Positions 9,334-19,986 are shown, counted from the first letter of the stretch. The stretch is DNA of 64,000 nucleotides from an uncultured Rhodospirillales bacterium (GCA_913055735.1 CAJXKD010000002.1:598150-662149), one strand, 5' to 3'. Program-made: numbers and translations. The notes: generated from the letters alone by a model not told the origin.

Positions 9334-9356
9334 CTTAGATACCTCCTAATAGTCGT

Positions 9357-9376
9357 ACGTGGCCCTTCTGCCACGT
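9357..9376 (-). promoter_or_regulatory. inverted repeat in leader of the 59-residue gene
   Basis: ACGTGGC-N6-GCCACGT is a perfect 7-bp inverted repeat. It ends 23 nt before the start codon, immediately upstream of the ribosome binding site. It could form an mRNA hairpin or be an operator. A second perfect repeat, ATTAAC-N6-GTTAAT, lies at 9442-9459. Confidence 0.35.
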
Positions 9377-9571
9377 TCTGGATGTGGAGAGAGCCCGAGA
9401 CCCCTTCAATTCACGCGCCGTAACGAAGCTGTTATTTACCAATTAACGGATTTGTTAATCTCAACCGGAGCCAAAAAACGCGACGAAAAAGGGTTTGTTT
9501 CCAGCATGATAGCGGCGCGATTTCACGGTCAAATTTGAGCCGCTTGCGTACCATCACCCAATGGTTGCCAG

Positions 9572-9614
9572 AAAAAAAAGCCGCCCGCCGGGGCTATGGA
9601 AACTCGGCGGGCGG
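9572..9614 (-). terminator. intrinsic terminator of candidate small RNA 2
   Basis: Minus-strand stem CCGCCCGCC / GGCGGGCGG with a 16-nt loop is followed directly by C and then eight T (9572-9579). It is textbook in form and far from any protein-coding end on this strand. Confidence 0.75.
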
Positions 9615-9682
9615 AAGAGGGATCGTTAGGAGGGTCACAGAAGCTAAAGGGAGAATGGTTAACGAGCAGTGACAGGTGTCAC
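9572..9682 (-). ncRNA. candidate small RNA 2 with intrinsic terminator
   Basis: No convincing gene is present in 9334-9962. On the minus strand this unit has a short hairpin GTGACA-cc-TGTCAC (9669-9682), then a stretch predicted to be unpaired. That stretch holds TCTGTGACCCTCC (9629-9641). A 9-bp GC-rich terminator stem (9606-9614 with 9581-9589) and eight T (9572-9579) follow. The CCUCC is complementary to ribosome binding sites. A near-identical 13-base element occurs in the neighbouring unit at 9761-9773. The 5' end is not defined. Short open frames here have no ribosome binding site and run through the hairpins. Confidence 0.5.
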
Positions 9683-9720
9683 AACAAACGAAAATTTTTG
9701 AAAAACCCCGGAAATCAGCC

Positions 9721-9746
9721 AAAAAAAAGGCGCCCCAGAGGGCGCC
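9721..9746 (-). terminator. intrinsic terminator of candidate small RNA 1
   Basis: Stem GGCGCCC-tctg-GGGCGCC (9729-9746) is followed by eight T on the minus strand (9721-9728). It is a strong intrinsic terminator with no upstream protein gene. Confidence 0.8.
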
Positions 9747-9822
9747 GGCGCAGTTAACAGGGAGGATCACAGAGGGGTCGAGGACCCCAATGAGAGTGTT
9801 CAACAGGGACATATTGAACACT
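9721..9822 (-). ncRNA. candidate small RNA 1 with intrinsic terminator
   Basis: Minus-strand order: a 9-bp stem AGTGTTCAA/TTGAACACT with 10-nt loop (9795-9822), a compact hairpin GGGGTC-ctc-GACCCC near 9774-9788, an unpaired stretch with TCTGTGATCCTCC (9761-9773), and a terminator stem with eight T. If the CtrA-type box at 9833-9847 sets the promoter, the RNA would begin near 9800 and be about 80 nt long, and the first stem would then be part of the promoter. The tandem arrangement with unit 2 and the anti-ribosome-binding-site motif recall the AbcR (alpha-r15) pairs of other alphaproteobacteria; this is an analogy, not an identification. Confidence 0.55.
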
Positions 9823-9832
9823 GATCAGAAGG

Positions 9833-9847
9833 TTAACAGATTCTTAA
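9833..9847 (-). promoter_or_regulatory. CtrA-type box (TTAA-N7-TTAA) upstream of candidate small RNA 1
   Basis: Minus-strand TTAAGAATCTGTTAACC fits the CtrA consensus TTAA-N7-TTAAC exactly. The site is 11 nt upstream of the first inverted repeat of candidate small RNA 1, a position compatible with a -35-region activator site. Confidence 0.5.
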
Positions 9848-9962
9848 AAAAGCGCATGTGACGGAAAACACTGGTTGACAAATCCGGTAAAATTCGAACC
9901 ACCCGTCTACGTTGTTGTGCCGTATCAGAATACACGGCTGTATTACAATGGCTTAGCGGCGC

Positions 9963-11147
9963 TCAGGGGCCGTCATAGAGCCACGCCATGCCCGCATATG
10001 CCTGCTGTGGGTTGCGTCCGCTTAGGGCAATATTTCTGAGTTCCCGCGTTACCCCGGCAGCATGATAGACGTCGCCATAGAACCGTGCCGTCAATTGGAC
10101 CCGCCCCGTGCGGAGGTAGCGCGCGTCCTGATAGGCGAGGGCGGCCGCCTCGAAATCTCCATCATGTTTCTCTAATTCATCGGACAGGCGGACCGCATCC
10201 TCGGTCGCCATGCAGGCGCCCTGTGCCAGATACTGCAACATCGGGTGCGCCGCATCGCCGAGCAGCGTCACACGGCCCTTGCTCCACTCCTTGATGGGTT
10301 CGCGGTCGCACAGGACCCACATCTTCCAGGTCTCGATGCGGTCGAGCAGTTCCTGTACTTCGGGCCGTGTGCCGGCAAAGCGTTCTTGAAGTTCCTCGGT
10401 GTCGCCGTAGGCGTCCCAACCTTCCACATATTTATCGGAATGGAACACGGCCACGAGGTTGTAGAGTTCGCCGCGGCGAAGGGGATAGTGGACCAAATGG
10501 GTCTTCGGGCCGGCCCAAAGAACGACATCGGGTGAGTAGAGGTGTTTCGGTACCTCATCGATGGGCAGGACGGCGCGGTAGGCAATATGGCCGGATACGC
10601 GTGGCGGGCCGTCGTTGACGATGGATTGGCGGACTTTCGACCATAGGCCGTCGGCGCCGATCAACGCCATGCCCTTGTAGCTATCGCCCTGTTCCGTTTC
10701 GACCGTCACCGATGTGCCGTCGTCGTTATAGCCGACGACGGCTGTCGAGGATTTCAAGGTAATGAGATCGGAGGTCTGGCACGCGTCGAGCAGCACCGTG
10801 TGCAGATCGGCGCGGTGGATGACGGCATAGGGTTTGCGGAAAAGATCCCTGAATTCATCCCCCAACGGAATTTTGGTCACCAACTCGCCATTGGTGCTGT
10901 CCATCATGATGAGGTTGTTGGGGAACCAGGCAATATCATTGATGGCATCGGCCACGCCCAGCCGGTCGAACATGCGGTGCACATTGGGGCCCAATTGGAT
11001 GCCGGCGCCGATCTCGCCGAATTTCGACGCTTGTTCGAGGACAAGGCTGCTGTAGCCCTTGAGCGACAACGCCAATGCCGCCGCCAAACCGCCGATGCCG
11101 CCGCCGGCGATGATGACCGGATTATCTGCGTTTTTTGCTGCCGCCAT
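9963..11147 (-). CDS. FAD-dependent 3-hydroxybenzoate 6-hydroxylase-like monooxygenase
   Basis: A 394-residue group A flavoprotein monooxygenase. The N-terminal dinucleotide motif AGGGIGGLAAALAL is near residue 12. The mid motif LIGADGLWSKVR and the C-terminal FAD-ribityl motif LLGDAAHPMLQYLAQG are in the expected order. Overall resemblance is to 3-hydroxybenzoate 6-monooxygenase (NADH plus O2, giving gentisate) and salicylate hydroxylase. The exact substrate is inferred. ATG 11147 was chosen because GGGAGG lies about 7 nt upstream; a TTG at 11168 is possible. The gene is divergent from the DctP-like gene, with a palindrome between them. Confidence 0.8.
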   Translation of the reverse strand: MAAAKNADNPVIIAGGGIGGLAAALALSLKGYSSLVLEQASKFGEIGAGIQLGPNVHRMFDRLGVADAINDIAWFPNNLIMMDSTNGELVTKIPLGDEFRDLFRKPYAVIHRADLHTVLLDACQTSDLITLKSSTAVVGYNDDGTSVTVETEQGDSYKGMALIGADGLWSKVRQSIVNDGPPRVSGHIAYRAVLPIDEVPKHLYSPDVVLWAGPKTHLVHYPLRRGELYNLVAVFHSDKYVEGWDAYGDTEELQERFAGTRPEVQELLDRIETWKMWVLCDREPIKEWSKGRVTLLGDAAHPMLQYLAQGACMATEDAVRLSDELEKHDGDFEAAALAYQDARYLRTGRVQLTARFYGDVYHAAGVTRELRNIALSGRNPQQAYAGMAWLYDGP

Positions 11148-11223
11148 GGGGAGACCTCCCGTCCACAATCCCTGTAGTTCGCTCCGGAAACCCTCCGGAC
11201 GCTGGTTCTAATTTTCTAATTAT

Positions 11224-11233
11224 CAGTATACTG
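11224..11233. promoter_or_regulatory. palindrome CAGTATACTG, possible operator
   Basis: A perfect 10-bp palindrome sits in an AT-rich patch of the 230-bp region between the divergent monooxygenase and DctP-like genes. The shape (inverted AGT-AT-ACT halves) is similar to sites of GntR-family regulators, but no regulator gene is nearby. Confidence 0.3.
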
Positions 11234-11377
11234 TTGGTTTGAGGATGTCAATCGGACGACCCTCGATCAGCCTAGTCACATTCCCTGTATTCTTGACGGC
11301 GACGCCCGGAGCAGGCAAGGCATAAGGACGACTACATCAACCAGATCGATACAACGTGATCGAAACAGGGAGCGATC

Positions 11378-12313
11378 GTGACTCAGCCCATTCAAATCCG
11401 CTTCGGCGGTTACGGCCCGCCGACCACCTCGTTTAGCCGGGCGCTCAAATACATCGGTGACAAACTCGAGGCGCAATTCGGCGATGCAGTCGACATTAAA
11501 TATGTTTGGAATGTCATGGATTTGGGATTCCAGGGGAAGGACATCCTGTGGCTGGCGGAACACGGATTGCTCACGGTTGTCTATCAGTCGACCAGCTATC
11601 TCACCGAGCGGGTGCCGGAACTGGGGTTCGTCGATCTGCCGTTCTTGTTCGACAGCAACGAACATGCGCGCGGCGCCATGGACGGCGCCCTCGGCCGGCA
11701 TCTCAGCCACAAAACTGAAGAGCGCATCAATTACAAGGTACTGGGCTACTTTGAGAACGGTTTTCGACACATCTCCAACCGGTTGCGGCCGGTGCGTACG
11801 CCCGCCGACCTCAAGGACATGCGTATCCGGGTGCTGCCGAGCGAGATTCAGGCGCGCACGTTCGAACTATTGGGGGCAGTCCCCTTGCAGTGGGACCTGA
11901 CCGAGGCCATCGACGCCATTGTCGCGGGCACCATCGACGCGCAGGAAAACCCCTTCGCGAACACGGTGACCTACGGGGTACATAATTTCCATCCGTACCA
12001 CACTATGTCGGGGCATTTTTATATCTCGCGCGGTATCTTCGCCAACCGCACGGCCTTCTATACCTGGCCCGAGGAACTGAAGCTCGCCATGGACGCGGCG
12101 GTGAAGGAAGCCGTCGCCATTCAGCGGAAAGAGGCCGAGGCTGAAGTCATCGCCTCGCGCGAGGCCATCGAGGAGGCGGGCTGCGAGATCGCCGAGCTGA
12201 CCGACACCGAACGCGCCGCCTTCATGGACGCGGTCAAGCCCATGCACGACGAAGCCCGCGCCAAATTCGGCGACGAGATGTTCGGGTTGTTGAAGAAAGG
12301 GATAAGAACGTGA
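11378..12313 (+). CDS. DctP-family TRAP substrate-binding protein without signal peptide
   Basis: A 311-residue protein of the TRAP solute-binding (DctP) family. It has the family's central stretch (FRHISNRLRPVRTPADLKDM, then RIRVLPSE) with the Arg that salt-bridges carboxylate ligands, and the later QENPFAN segment. It starts at GTG 11378, with CAGGGAGC upstream, directly in the mature fold (MTQPIQIRFGGYGPPTTSF). The frame has a stop at 11357, so no signal peptide can be added upstream. It would therefore stay in the cytoplasm unless the leader was lost by mutation. It overlaps the following lipoprotein gene by 4 nt. No permease genes share its strand; a full dctPQM set lies nearby on the other strand. 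Confidence 0.75.
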   Translation: MTQPIQIRFGGYGPPTTSFSRALKYIGDKLEAQFGDAVDIKYVWNVMDLGFQGKDILWLAEHGLLTVVYQSTSYLTERVPELGFVDLPFLFDSNEHARGAMDGALGRHLSHKTEERINYKVLGYFENGFRHISNRLRPVRTPADLKDMRIRVLPSEIQARTFELLGAVPLQWDLTEAIDAIVAGTIDAQENPFANTVTYGVHNFHPYHTMSGHFYISRGIFANRTAFYTWPEELKLAMDAAVKEAVAIQRKEAEAEVIASREAIEEAGCEIAELTDTERAAFMDAVKPMHDEARAKFGDEMFGLLKKGIRT

Positions 12314-12828
12314 TCCGTAGTAAATGCGTACTAACGTTATTGGCAGGGATTGTACTCGCCGGGTGCGTTGCGGACCGTGGGCCACCGCTTTCCAAGCCGA
12401 TGAGTAAAGGCGAGATGCTTACTGCACTTCCGGGAAAGACAGGGATTGCCTCGCAATGGTACGGTGGCAAATTCCTACCGGTTGTCTATCTCTATTTCGG
12501 GCCGGATGGTCAATTAACGAGAGTGGTCACATTGCGGGCGCCAGGGGTCGACATAGGGCCACAATACGGCACCTGGAAGATCGATGACCAGGGACAAATG
12601 TGCATGAAGTGGCGCAATTGGACTTCTTTTACGGGCTGCTTTTTCGGGTATGAGGGGCTAACGGAGTTCGACCGGCCAACCGTGTATACGTTGAAAAGGA
12701 AACAATATTCGACCGATAGGCATGCAGGTTTTTCTACAATCCCTTTTCATGAACTGAATGACGGGGATACGACTGGAAAAGCAGTTAAGATCGACCCAGA
12801 ATTGATCAACAAGCGACCGCTCGATTGA
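12310..12828 (+). CDS. hypothetical lipoprotein
   Basis: A 172-residue protein with a type II signal peptide: MIRSKCVLTLLAGIVLAGC, lipobox LAGC, lipidated Cys at residue 19. The mature part has alternating strands with a repeated Gly-Trp/Tyr-Gly pattern and two further Cys in the centre (MCMKWRNW..., GCFFGY) that could pair. No family was recognised. It starts at GTG 12310, overlapping the stop of the DctP-like gene by 4 nt, so the two are translationally coupled. Base composition is visibly more AT-rich than the neighbours, suggesting separate acquisition. Confidence 0.65.
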   Translation: MIRSKCVLTLLAGIVLAGCVADRGPPLSKPMSKGEMLTALPGKTGIASQWYGGKFLPVVYLYFGPDGQLTRVVTLRAPGVDIGPQYGTWKIDDQGQMCMKWRNWTSFTGCFFGYEGLTEFDRPTVYTLKRKQYSTDRHAGFSTIPFHELNDGDTTGKAVKIDPELINKRPLD

Positions 12829-12971
12829 TTCTAGCTACACGTGAAAATCGTGCAGTCTCCTGCCGCGACACTTCGCTACTGATGATCAAGCCGCTGGGGC
12901 CGCCATGCCATCGGGCATTGGATGGGGCGCTCATCCGCCGAAACGCCTGTACCGTGCAGTTTAGGGCTTGG

Positions 12972-14273
12972 TCAGAAGTAGCCGTAGACGAAACGCGGCA
13001 GCCAGAGCGCAATCGGCGGAAAGAAGACCACCAGGGCGAGCCTCGTAATATCCGCGCAGAAGAACGGTACGATTCCCTTGAAAATGCTCTTTAGCTCAAC
13101 GTCGGGCAGCATGGAGTTGAGGATGAAAACATTGAGCCCGATGGGCGGCGTGATCAGGCTGATCTCCACGACCATGACCATGACGATGCCGAACCAGATT
13201 AGATCGAAACCGAGACCTTCCACGATGGGAACAAAAATCGGTACTGTCAGGAAGATCATCGCGAGCCCTTCGATGATCATGCCGAGCACGACGTAGAACC
13301 CCAGGATGATCATCATCACGCCCATGGGCGCCAGGTTCAGCGACTGAATCCAGGTGATCACCTCCGGTGCCAAACCGGCCAGATTGACGAAATTGTTCAG
13401 CACCAATGCGCCGATGGCGATCATGAAGACCATCGCGGTGGTGCGCCCTGCTTCGACGAGGGAGAGGAAGAATACGTGCCAGTTCATGCGGCGGCGTCCC
13501 AATGCGAAGGCTAGAGCGCCGATAGCGCCGATACCGCCGGCTTCGTTCGGCGTGAAAACACCGAAGGAGATACCGCCCAAGATCAGGAGAAACAGCGCCA
13601 GCACCGCCCAGACGCGATAGAGGGTTTGCCACCGCCGCCGCCAGCCGGACCGTTCTCCGCGCGGCCCCATTTCCGGTCTGAACAAGGTGACCACCTGCAC
13701 CACGACGATGTATAGGGCAATCGTTAAAAGACCCGGCACGATTCCCGCGGTGAACAGCGCGGCGATATCCTCCTCGGTGAGGATGCCGTAAATGATCAGC
13801 GCCGCACTTGGAGGAATGAGAATACCCATCGTGCCGCCTGCTGCTACCGTCCCGGCGGCGAAGCTGTCCGAATATTTGTACTTGCGCATGGACGGGATGG
13901 CGACTTTCGCCATGGTCGCTGCGGTGGCAAGCGAACTGCCGGATACCGCGGCGAACCCGCCGCACGCCGCGATGGTCGCCATGGCTAGGCCACCTCGGAA
14001 ATGGCCCAGCCAGGCATTCGCGCAATCATAGAGATCATCGGAAAGCGCGGCCCGGTGCACGAACGCGCCCATTAGCAAGAACAGCGGCAACACCGCAAAA
14101 TTGTTGTTGATGACGACGTTTAGGACCTGCTGGCTCACCATCTCCAGCGACGGGCCGAATCCCCTCAGATAGCCGAACCCGACAAATCCTACACCCAGCA
14201 TGGCGAAGCCGAGCGGCAGGCCGAGAAACGCGATTAGAACGAGAACGCCGAAGCCGATGAGCGTGACGGTCAT
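12972..14273 (-). CDS. dctM: TRAP transporter large permease DctM
   Basis: A 433-residue, roughly 12-span inner-membrane protein of the DctM family. It forms the ion-coupled channel of a TRAP uptake system for carboxylates. Family features include GLPLGFAMLGVG near the N-terminus, ATMAKVAIPSMRKYKY, AAGGTMGILIPPSAALIIYG and the C-terminal TPPIGLNVFILN. ATG 14273 was chosen over an upstream start that would lie inside dctQ; it leaves 2 nt after the dctQ stop. This is the last gene of the dctP-Q-M operon. No clear terminator was seen in the 143 nt that follow. Confidence 0.92.
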   Translation of the reverse strand: MTVTLIGFGVLVLIAFLGLPLGFAMLGVGFVGFGYLRGFGPSLEMVSQQVLNVVINNNFAVLPLFLLMGAFVHRAALSDDLYDCANAWLGHFRGGLAMATIAACGGFAAVSGSSLATAATMAKVAIPSMRKYKYSDSFAAGTVAAGGTMGILIPPSAALIIYGILTEEDIAALFTAGIVPGLLTIALYIVVVQVVTLFRPEMGPRGERSGWRRRWQTLYRVWAVLALFLLILGGISFGVFTPNEAGGIGAIGALAFALGRRRMNWHVFFLSLVEAGRTTAMVFMIAIGALVLNNFVNLAGLAPEVITWIQSLNLAPMGVMMIILGFYVVLGMIIEGLAMIFLTVPIFVPIVEGLGFDLIWFGIVMVMVVEISLITPPIGLNVFILNSMLPDVELKSIFKGIVPFFCADITRLALVVFFPPIALWLPRFVYGYF

Positions 14274-14275
14274 GG

Positions 14276-14827
14276 TCAGACACCCGTTCCGTGCGTGCCG
14301 GTGGGATCGTGTTGGTCGTGTACGAACCCGTTGGCGACATAGCGCCATAGCATATAGACCAGGATCGCAACCGTAACGGCGCTCAGGAAAGAGAACACCA
14401 ACAGGAATGGCGCGCGCGTGATGCCAAGATATTCGGACACGTAGTCCGCTGCCAATTCATCCCAGGCCGTTACCCACATACGATGTCCGATGAGGCCGAC
14501 GACGGCGATGCTGCCGAGATAGGCACCGATATCCGTCAGCCAGCGAAAGCCGCCCCGGATGAACCGGTCGAAAATATCCACGGTGACATGTCCCCGGGCA
14601 CGGGTGATCAATGGTAACGAGGAGAAGGTCAGCAAGCCGAGAAGATATTCGACGATTTCGAACGTTCCGGGCACGGGCGCATTGAACACGTAGCGGCCGA
14701 TCACGTCGACGAACGTCAAGCTCGCCATGGAAAACAGAAACACGGCCGCCAGCACCATGAGAGTGCGGTAATACCAAGGAATGCGCCGGACGCCATACGG
14801 GGCGTCCGGCTTTTCGAAATCAGACAT
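14276..14827 (-). CDS. dctQ: TRAP transporter small permease DctQ
   Basis: A 183-residue protein with four hydrophobic segments, the standard topology of the DctQ small membrane subunit that bridges DctP and DctM. The family motifs DVIGRYVFNAPVPGTFEIVEY and GHVTVDIF lie in the first half. It sits between dctP (9-nt gap) and dctM (2-nt gap), which fixes the assignment. Confidence 0.9.
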   Translation of the reverse strand: MSDFEKPDAPYGVRRIPWYYRTLMVLAAVFLFSMASLTFVDVIGRYVFNAPVPGTFEIVEYLLGLLTFSSLPLITRARGHVTVDIFDRFIRGGFRWLTDIGAYLGSIAVVGLIGHRMWVTAWDELAADYVSEYLGITRAPFLLVFSFLSAVTVAILVYMLWRYVANGFVHDQHDPTGTHGTGV

Positions 14828-14836
14828 CTAGCTCAA

Positions 14837-15877
14837 TTACTGGCTGGGCGAGACGCTGTTCGCCTGTGTCTTGTAGTAGTCGAGGGCGGCGGCACCGTCG
14901 ATGCCGCGACTTTTCGCAGCTTTCAGCCATTCGTCGACCAGGAACTGGGTGCCGTTTTCGAGTTGCGCGATAAACTCCGGACTCGCGGTCAAACGTTCGA
15001 TTCCAGCATTCTTCTGATCGGCGATGCTCTTCTGGTCGAGCTCGTCTGTCTTGCGGCCGGCGTTCGCGGCGACACGTTCACCGGATACGCTCCATACGGC
15101 GTCGCGGTCCTCCTTGGTGAGCCCGTCGAACTTCTTTTTGTTCATCAGCAGAGAAAAACTGACGCTGTTTAGGCCGCCGGGAATCCGCGTGGCGTATTTG
15201 ACATACGGCATTACTTTGAATGAATTGAGGCTGTAATCGGACGTGGTGAAGCCGTTGACGATGCCCTTGGAAATGACGTTGAACATCTGAACGCCTGGGA
15301 CGGAAACGACCACCGCGCCGAACTTCGTCAATGTGGCGTTCGGCAGCCCTGCCAAAGCCCACATCTTCTCGTTCTTGAGATCTTCAGCCTTGGTGATGGG
15401 TTTGGAGCCGTGGTAGATGGTGGCGCCCGACAAGGTCCAAGCCCCGATCAGCTTGATACCCTTATATTCATTGGCTTTATCAAAATATTCCACTTGCGTC
15501 CGCCACAGGGCGACGCCCCGTGCTTCGGCGGTGCTGCCGACGAAGGGAAGTTGTGCGATGACGGGGAGCTGCAGGCGCTTGCGCTCGAAAGCGTTGGCCA
15601 GCATGGCGACGTCGGCGATCCCGGAGGTCACCATGTTCCATTGCTTCTGGGGCGGCGCCAGTGTTGCGGTCGGGAACTCCACTTTCACCCGGCCGTCGGT
15701 TGCCTTTTCGACGTCCTGAGCCCAAGGAATAAACATGCCGACGTTGAAGGGATGTTTGGGCGGTACGAAACGATTGAACAGAATTTTGGTTTCGGCCTTC
15801 GCCGTAGCGGCAAACATCGGCGTGGCAAGCATTGCCGCCGCGCACGCGGCCAAAAGGCCGGATTTGAGGGTTCGCAT
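14837..15877 (-). CDS. dctP: TRAP transporter substrate-binding protein DctP
   Basis: A 346-residue periplasmic binding protein. The N-terminal signal peptide has a Lys/Arg n-region, an Ala-rich core and a likely cut after AKA near residue 28. The mature protein begins ETKILFNRFVPPKHPFN, typical of aromatic or keto-acid DctP proteins. The ligand carboxylate is usually held by an Arg in the central region; the substrate cannot be told here. First gene of dctPQM. Together with the nearby aromatic hydroxylase, an aromatic-acid ligand is conceivable (inference). Confidence 0.9.
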   Translation of the reverse strand: MRTLKSGLLAACAAAMLATPMFAATAKAETKILFNRFVPPKHPFNVGMFIPWAQDVEKATDGRVKVEFPTATLAPPQKQWNMVTSGIADVAMLANAFERKRLQLPVIAQLPFVGSTAEARGVALWRTQVEYFDKANEYKGIKLIGAWTLSGATIYHGSKPITKAEDLKNEKMWALAGLPNATLTKFGAVVVSVPGVQMFNVISKGIVNGFTTSDYSLNSFKVMPYVKYATRIPGGLNSVSFSLLMNKKKFDGLTKEDRDAVWSVSGERVAANAGRKTDELDQKSIADQKNAGIERLTASPEFIAQLENGTQFLVDEWLKAAKSRGIDGAAALDYYKTQANSVSPSQ

Positions 15878-16350
15878 TGTAAATTTCTCCTCCCTAATTT
15901 AGGCGAGCTGGTCGCTTTCCCTCGATCCAGCCGCCTAAGTTGTTCCAATTGGTGCAGCCGACACCGATGGCCATAGCTGCTCGCGATGACCAGATGAGTT
16001 GGAACCTCAGCGTCGACGTGGTCCTCCAGATTTATCGATTATGATTGGGATAAGTTTCACACGGCCCGTCAAACGACACAACGCCGTATTAGGACAAGGT
16101 GAAAGACCGGACTCCAATTGGCGGAACTCTTGAGCTGCCGCCGCGGGCCGTCTGACCGCGCCGCCGAGCGCTCAAGTAGCCCGAAGGGCGGTAGTGCGAG
16201 AATTGTGGCGGAAAAAATCTCCGTCTAACGCCTCGCATCTCACCATGGATAGACAATCCGGGTCGCTTGAAGATACGATAGCTTTGCCCTTACCGGTTGT
16301 GGGGGCATAAGCCGGAAAACCGGCGCGATATGATCCTGGGGGGAAGCCGC
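15878..16350. other. 473-bp non-coding stretch between dctP and the type I secretion locus
   Basis: No open frame here has a ribosome binding site and family resemblance. The region must hold the divergent promoters of dctP and of the secretion operon. One 7-bp inverted repeat, CTTGAGC...GCTCAAG (16129-16176), encloses a GC-rich 34-nt segment. No clear promoter consensus was recognised. Confidence 0.5.
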
Positions 16351-18484
<2,134 letters not shown>

Positions 18485-18498
<14 letters not shown>

Positions 18499-19891
18499 GG
18501 CAATCGTGCATCCATTCGCGGTGGCACGGGAATCCGTCCGCGCCGAAAAGGGGCGGCCGAAGAAGCCGCGCCGCTCGCGCGATGAGCTTGCCTTTCTGCC
18601 GGCCGTGTTGGAGGTGACCGATACGCCCCCCGCGCCGATCGGCCGCGCCATCCTGTGGACCATCATGATCTTTGTTGCCATCGCCGTGGCGTGGGCGTGG
18701 TTCGGCACCATCGATATCAACGCTTCGGCGCAGGCGCGGCTGATCCCCTCGGGCCGGGTGAAGGTGATTCAGCCGCTGGCCATCGGCGTCGTAACGGGGA
18801 TCCATGTACGCGACGGGCAGCAGGTCAAGGCGGGTGACGTGCTCCTGGAACTGGATCCGACCGACGCGGCCGCCGATGTCGGCCGGTTGGAACGCGATCT
18901 CCTCGAAACACGCATGACCATTGCACGGCTCCGGGCGTTGCTCGCCGATCCGGAAAAACCCGGAACGCATCTCGTGCCGCCGGAGCGGGCCGCGGTGGAG
19001 CTCGTTAGCCTCCACGAGGCGCTTCTCAACGACGCGGCGGATGAACTACGCGCCCGTGTCGCCGGGCTCGATAACCAGATCGCTCAGCGTCGCGCCGAAG
19101 AACAGGCGGTGGAGGCGGCGATCGCCAGTTTCGGCAAGACGCTTCCCTTGATGCGCGAGCGCGTGGACGCGGTCAAGATCCTCACCGATCAGGGTCATTT
19201 CCCCCGCCTGCGTTTTCTCGAACTGCAACAGCAGTTGATCGAACAGGAAGACCAGTTGCGCATCCAGCATCACCGGCTCAAGGAAAGCAAGGAGGCCATC
19301 CTGGCACTGGAGGAGGAGCGGCGGCGCACCGGCTCCGAATTTCGCCGCGATGTGCGTGATCAATTGGCCGAGGCCGAGCGGCAGGCCGCGGCCCTGATCC
19401 AGGAACGGTCTAAGGCTTATTTGCGCCGCAAGCAGAACCAATTGACCGCGCCCATCGATGGCGTGGTTCAGCAGCTACAGGTGCATACGGTTGGCGGCGT
19501 CGTGCAGCCGGCGGAGCAACTCATGGTCATCGTGCCGGGCGGCGCGGCGCTGGAAGTCGAGGCCATGGTCCTCAACAAGGACATCGGCTTCGTTGAGCCG
19601 GGGCAGGTAGCGGACATCAAGCTGGAGGCCTTTCCCTTCACCCGCTACGGCTCCATCGAGGGGAAGATCGTCGACGTTTCCAACGATGCCGTGCAGGATG
19701 AGAACTTCGGCTTGGTCTACACGGCCCGTGTCGCCATGAGCCGCAGCACCATGCGCGTCGACGGCAAGGAGGTGAACCTCACCCCCGGCATGGTCGCGAC
19801 GGTCGATATCCGGACGGGGGAGCGGCAGGTGATCGAATTCATCCTGTCGCCACTCCTGCGCTACCGCGACGAAAGTTTGCGGGAGCGTTAA
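18485..19891 (+). CDS. type I secretion membrane fusion protein (HlyD-like)
   Basis: A 468-residue periplasmic adaptor that links the ABC transporter to an outer-membrane TolC-like channel. A cytoplasmic N-terminus is followed by one membrane span (about 54-75), a biotinyl/lipoyl-like half motif (IPSGRVKVIQPLAIGVVTGI) and a long coiled-coil region (about 130-310). The second lipoyl half and beta-barrel domain carry the RTX-adaptor signature near APIDGVVQQL and LTPGMVATVDI. ATG 18485 overlaps the transporter stop, which indicates translational coupling. No TolC-family gene is in the window. Confidence 0.92.
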
Positions 19892-19977
19892 CGGTAACGT
19901 CACGCTGTCGTCATCTTTACTCAGGCAATATGCGTACATCAGCTTATTAGTATTTTTTCATATTCAACTTTTTCGGG

Positions 19978-19986
19978 TTATCCACA
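19978..19986 (+). promoter_or_regulatory. single perfect DnaA-box match
   Basis: TTATCCACA, the DnaA-box consensus, lies in an AT-rich stretch of the 228-bp gap between the adaptor and acyltransferase genes. It is a lone copy, so it is not an origin; chance or a regulatory DnaA site are both possible. Confidence 0.3.

Noticed and set aside
9442..9459. ATTAAC-N6-GTTAAT as a third CtrA site
   Set aside because: The spacing between TTAA halves is 8, not the 7 required by the consensus; kept only as an inverted repeat.
9594..9861. Short frames in both directions across the small-RNA region
   Set aside because: They run straight through terminator stems, lack ribosome binding sites and show no protein-like pattern.
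19978..19986. DnaA box as a replication origin
   Set aside because: Only one box, no cluster, no adjacent dnaA, parAB or repABC gene.
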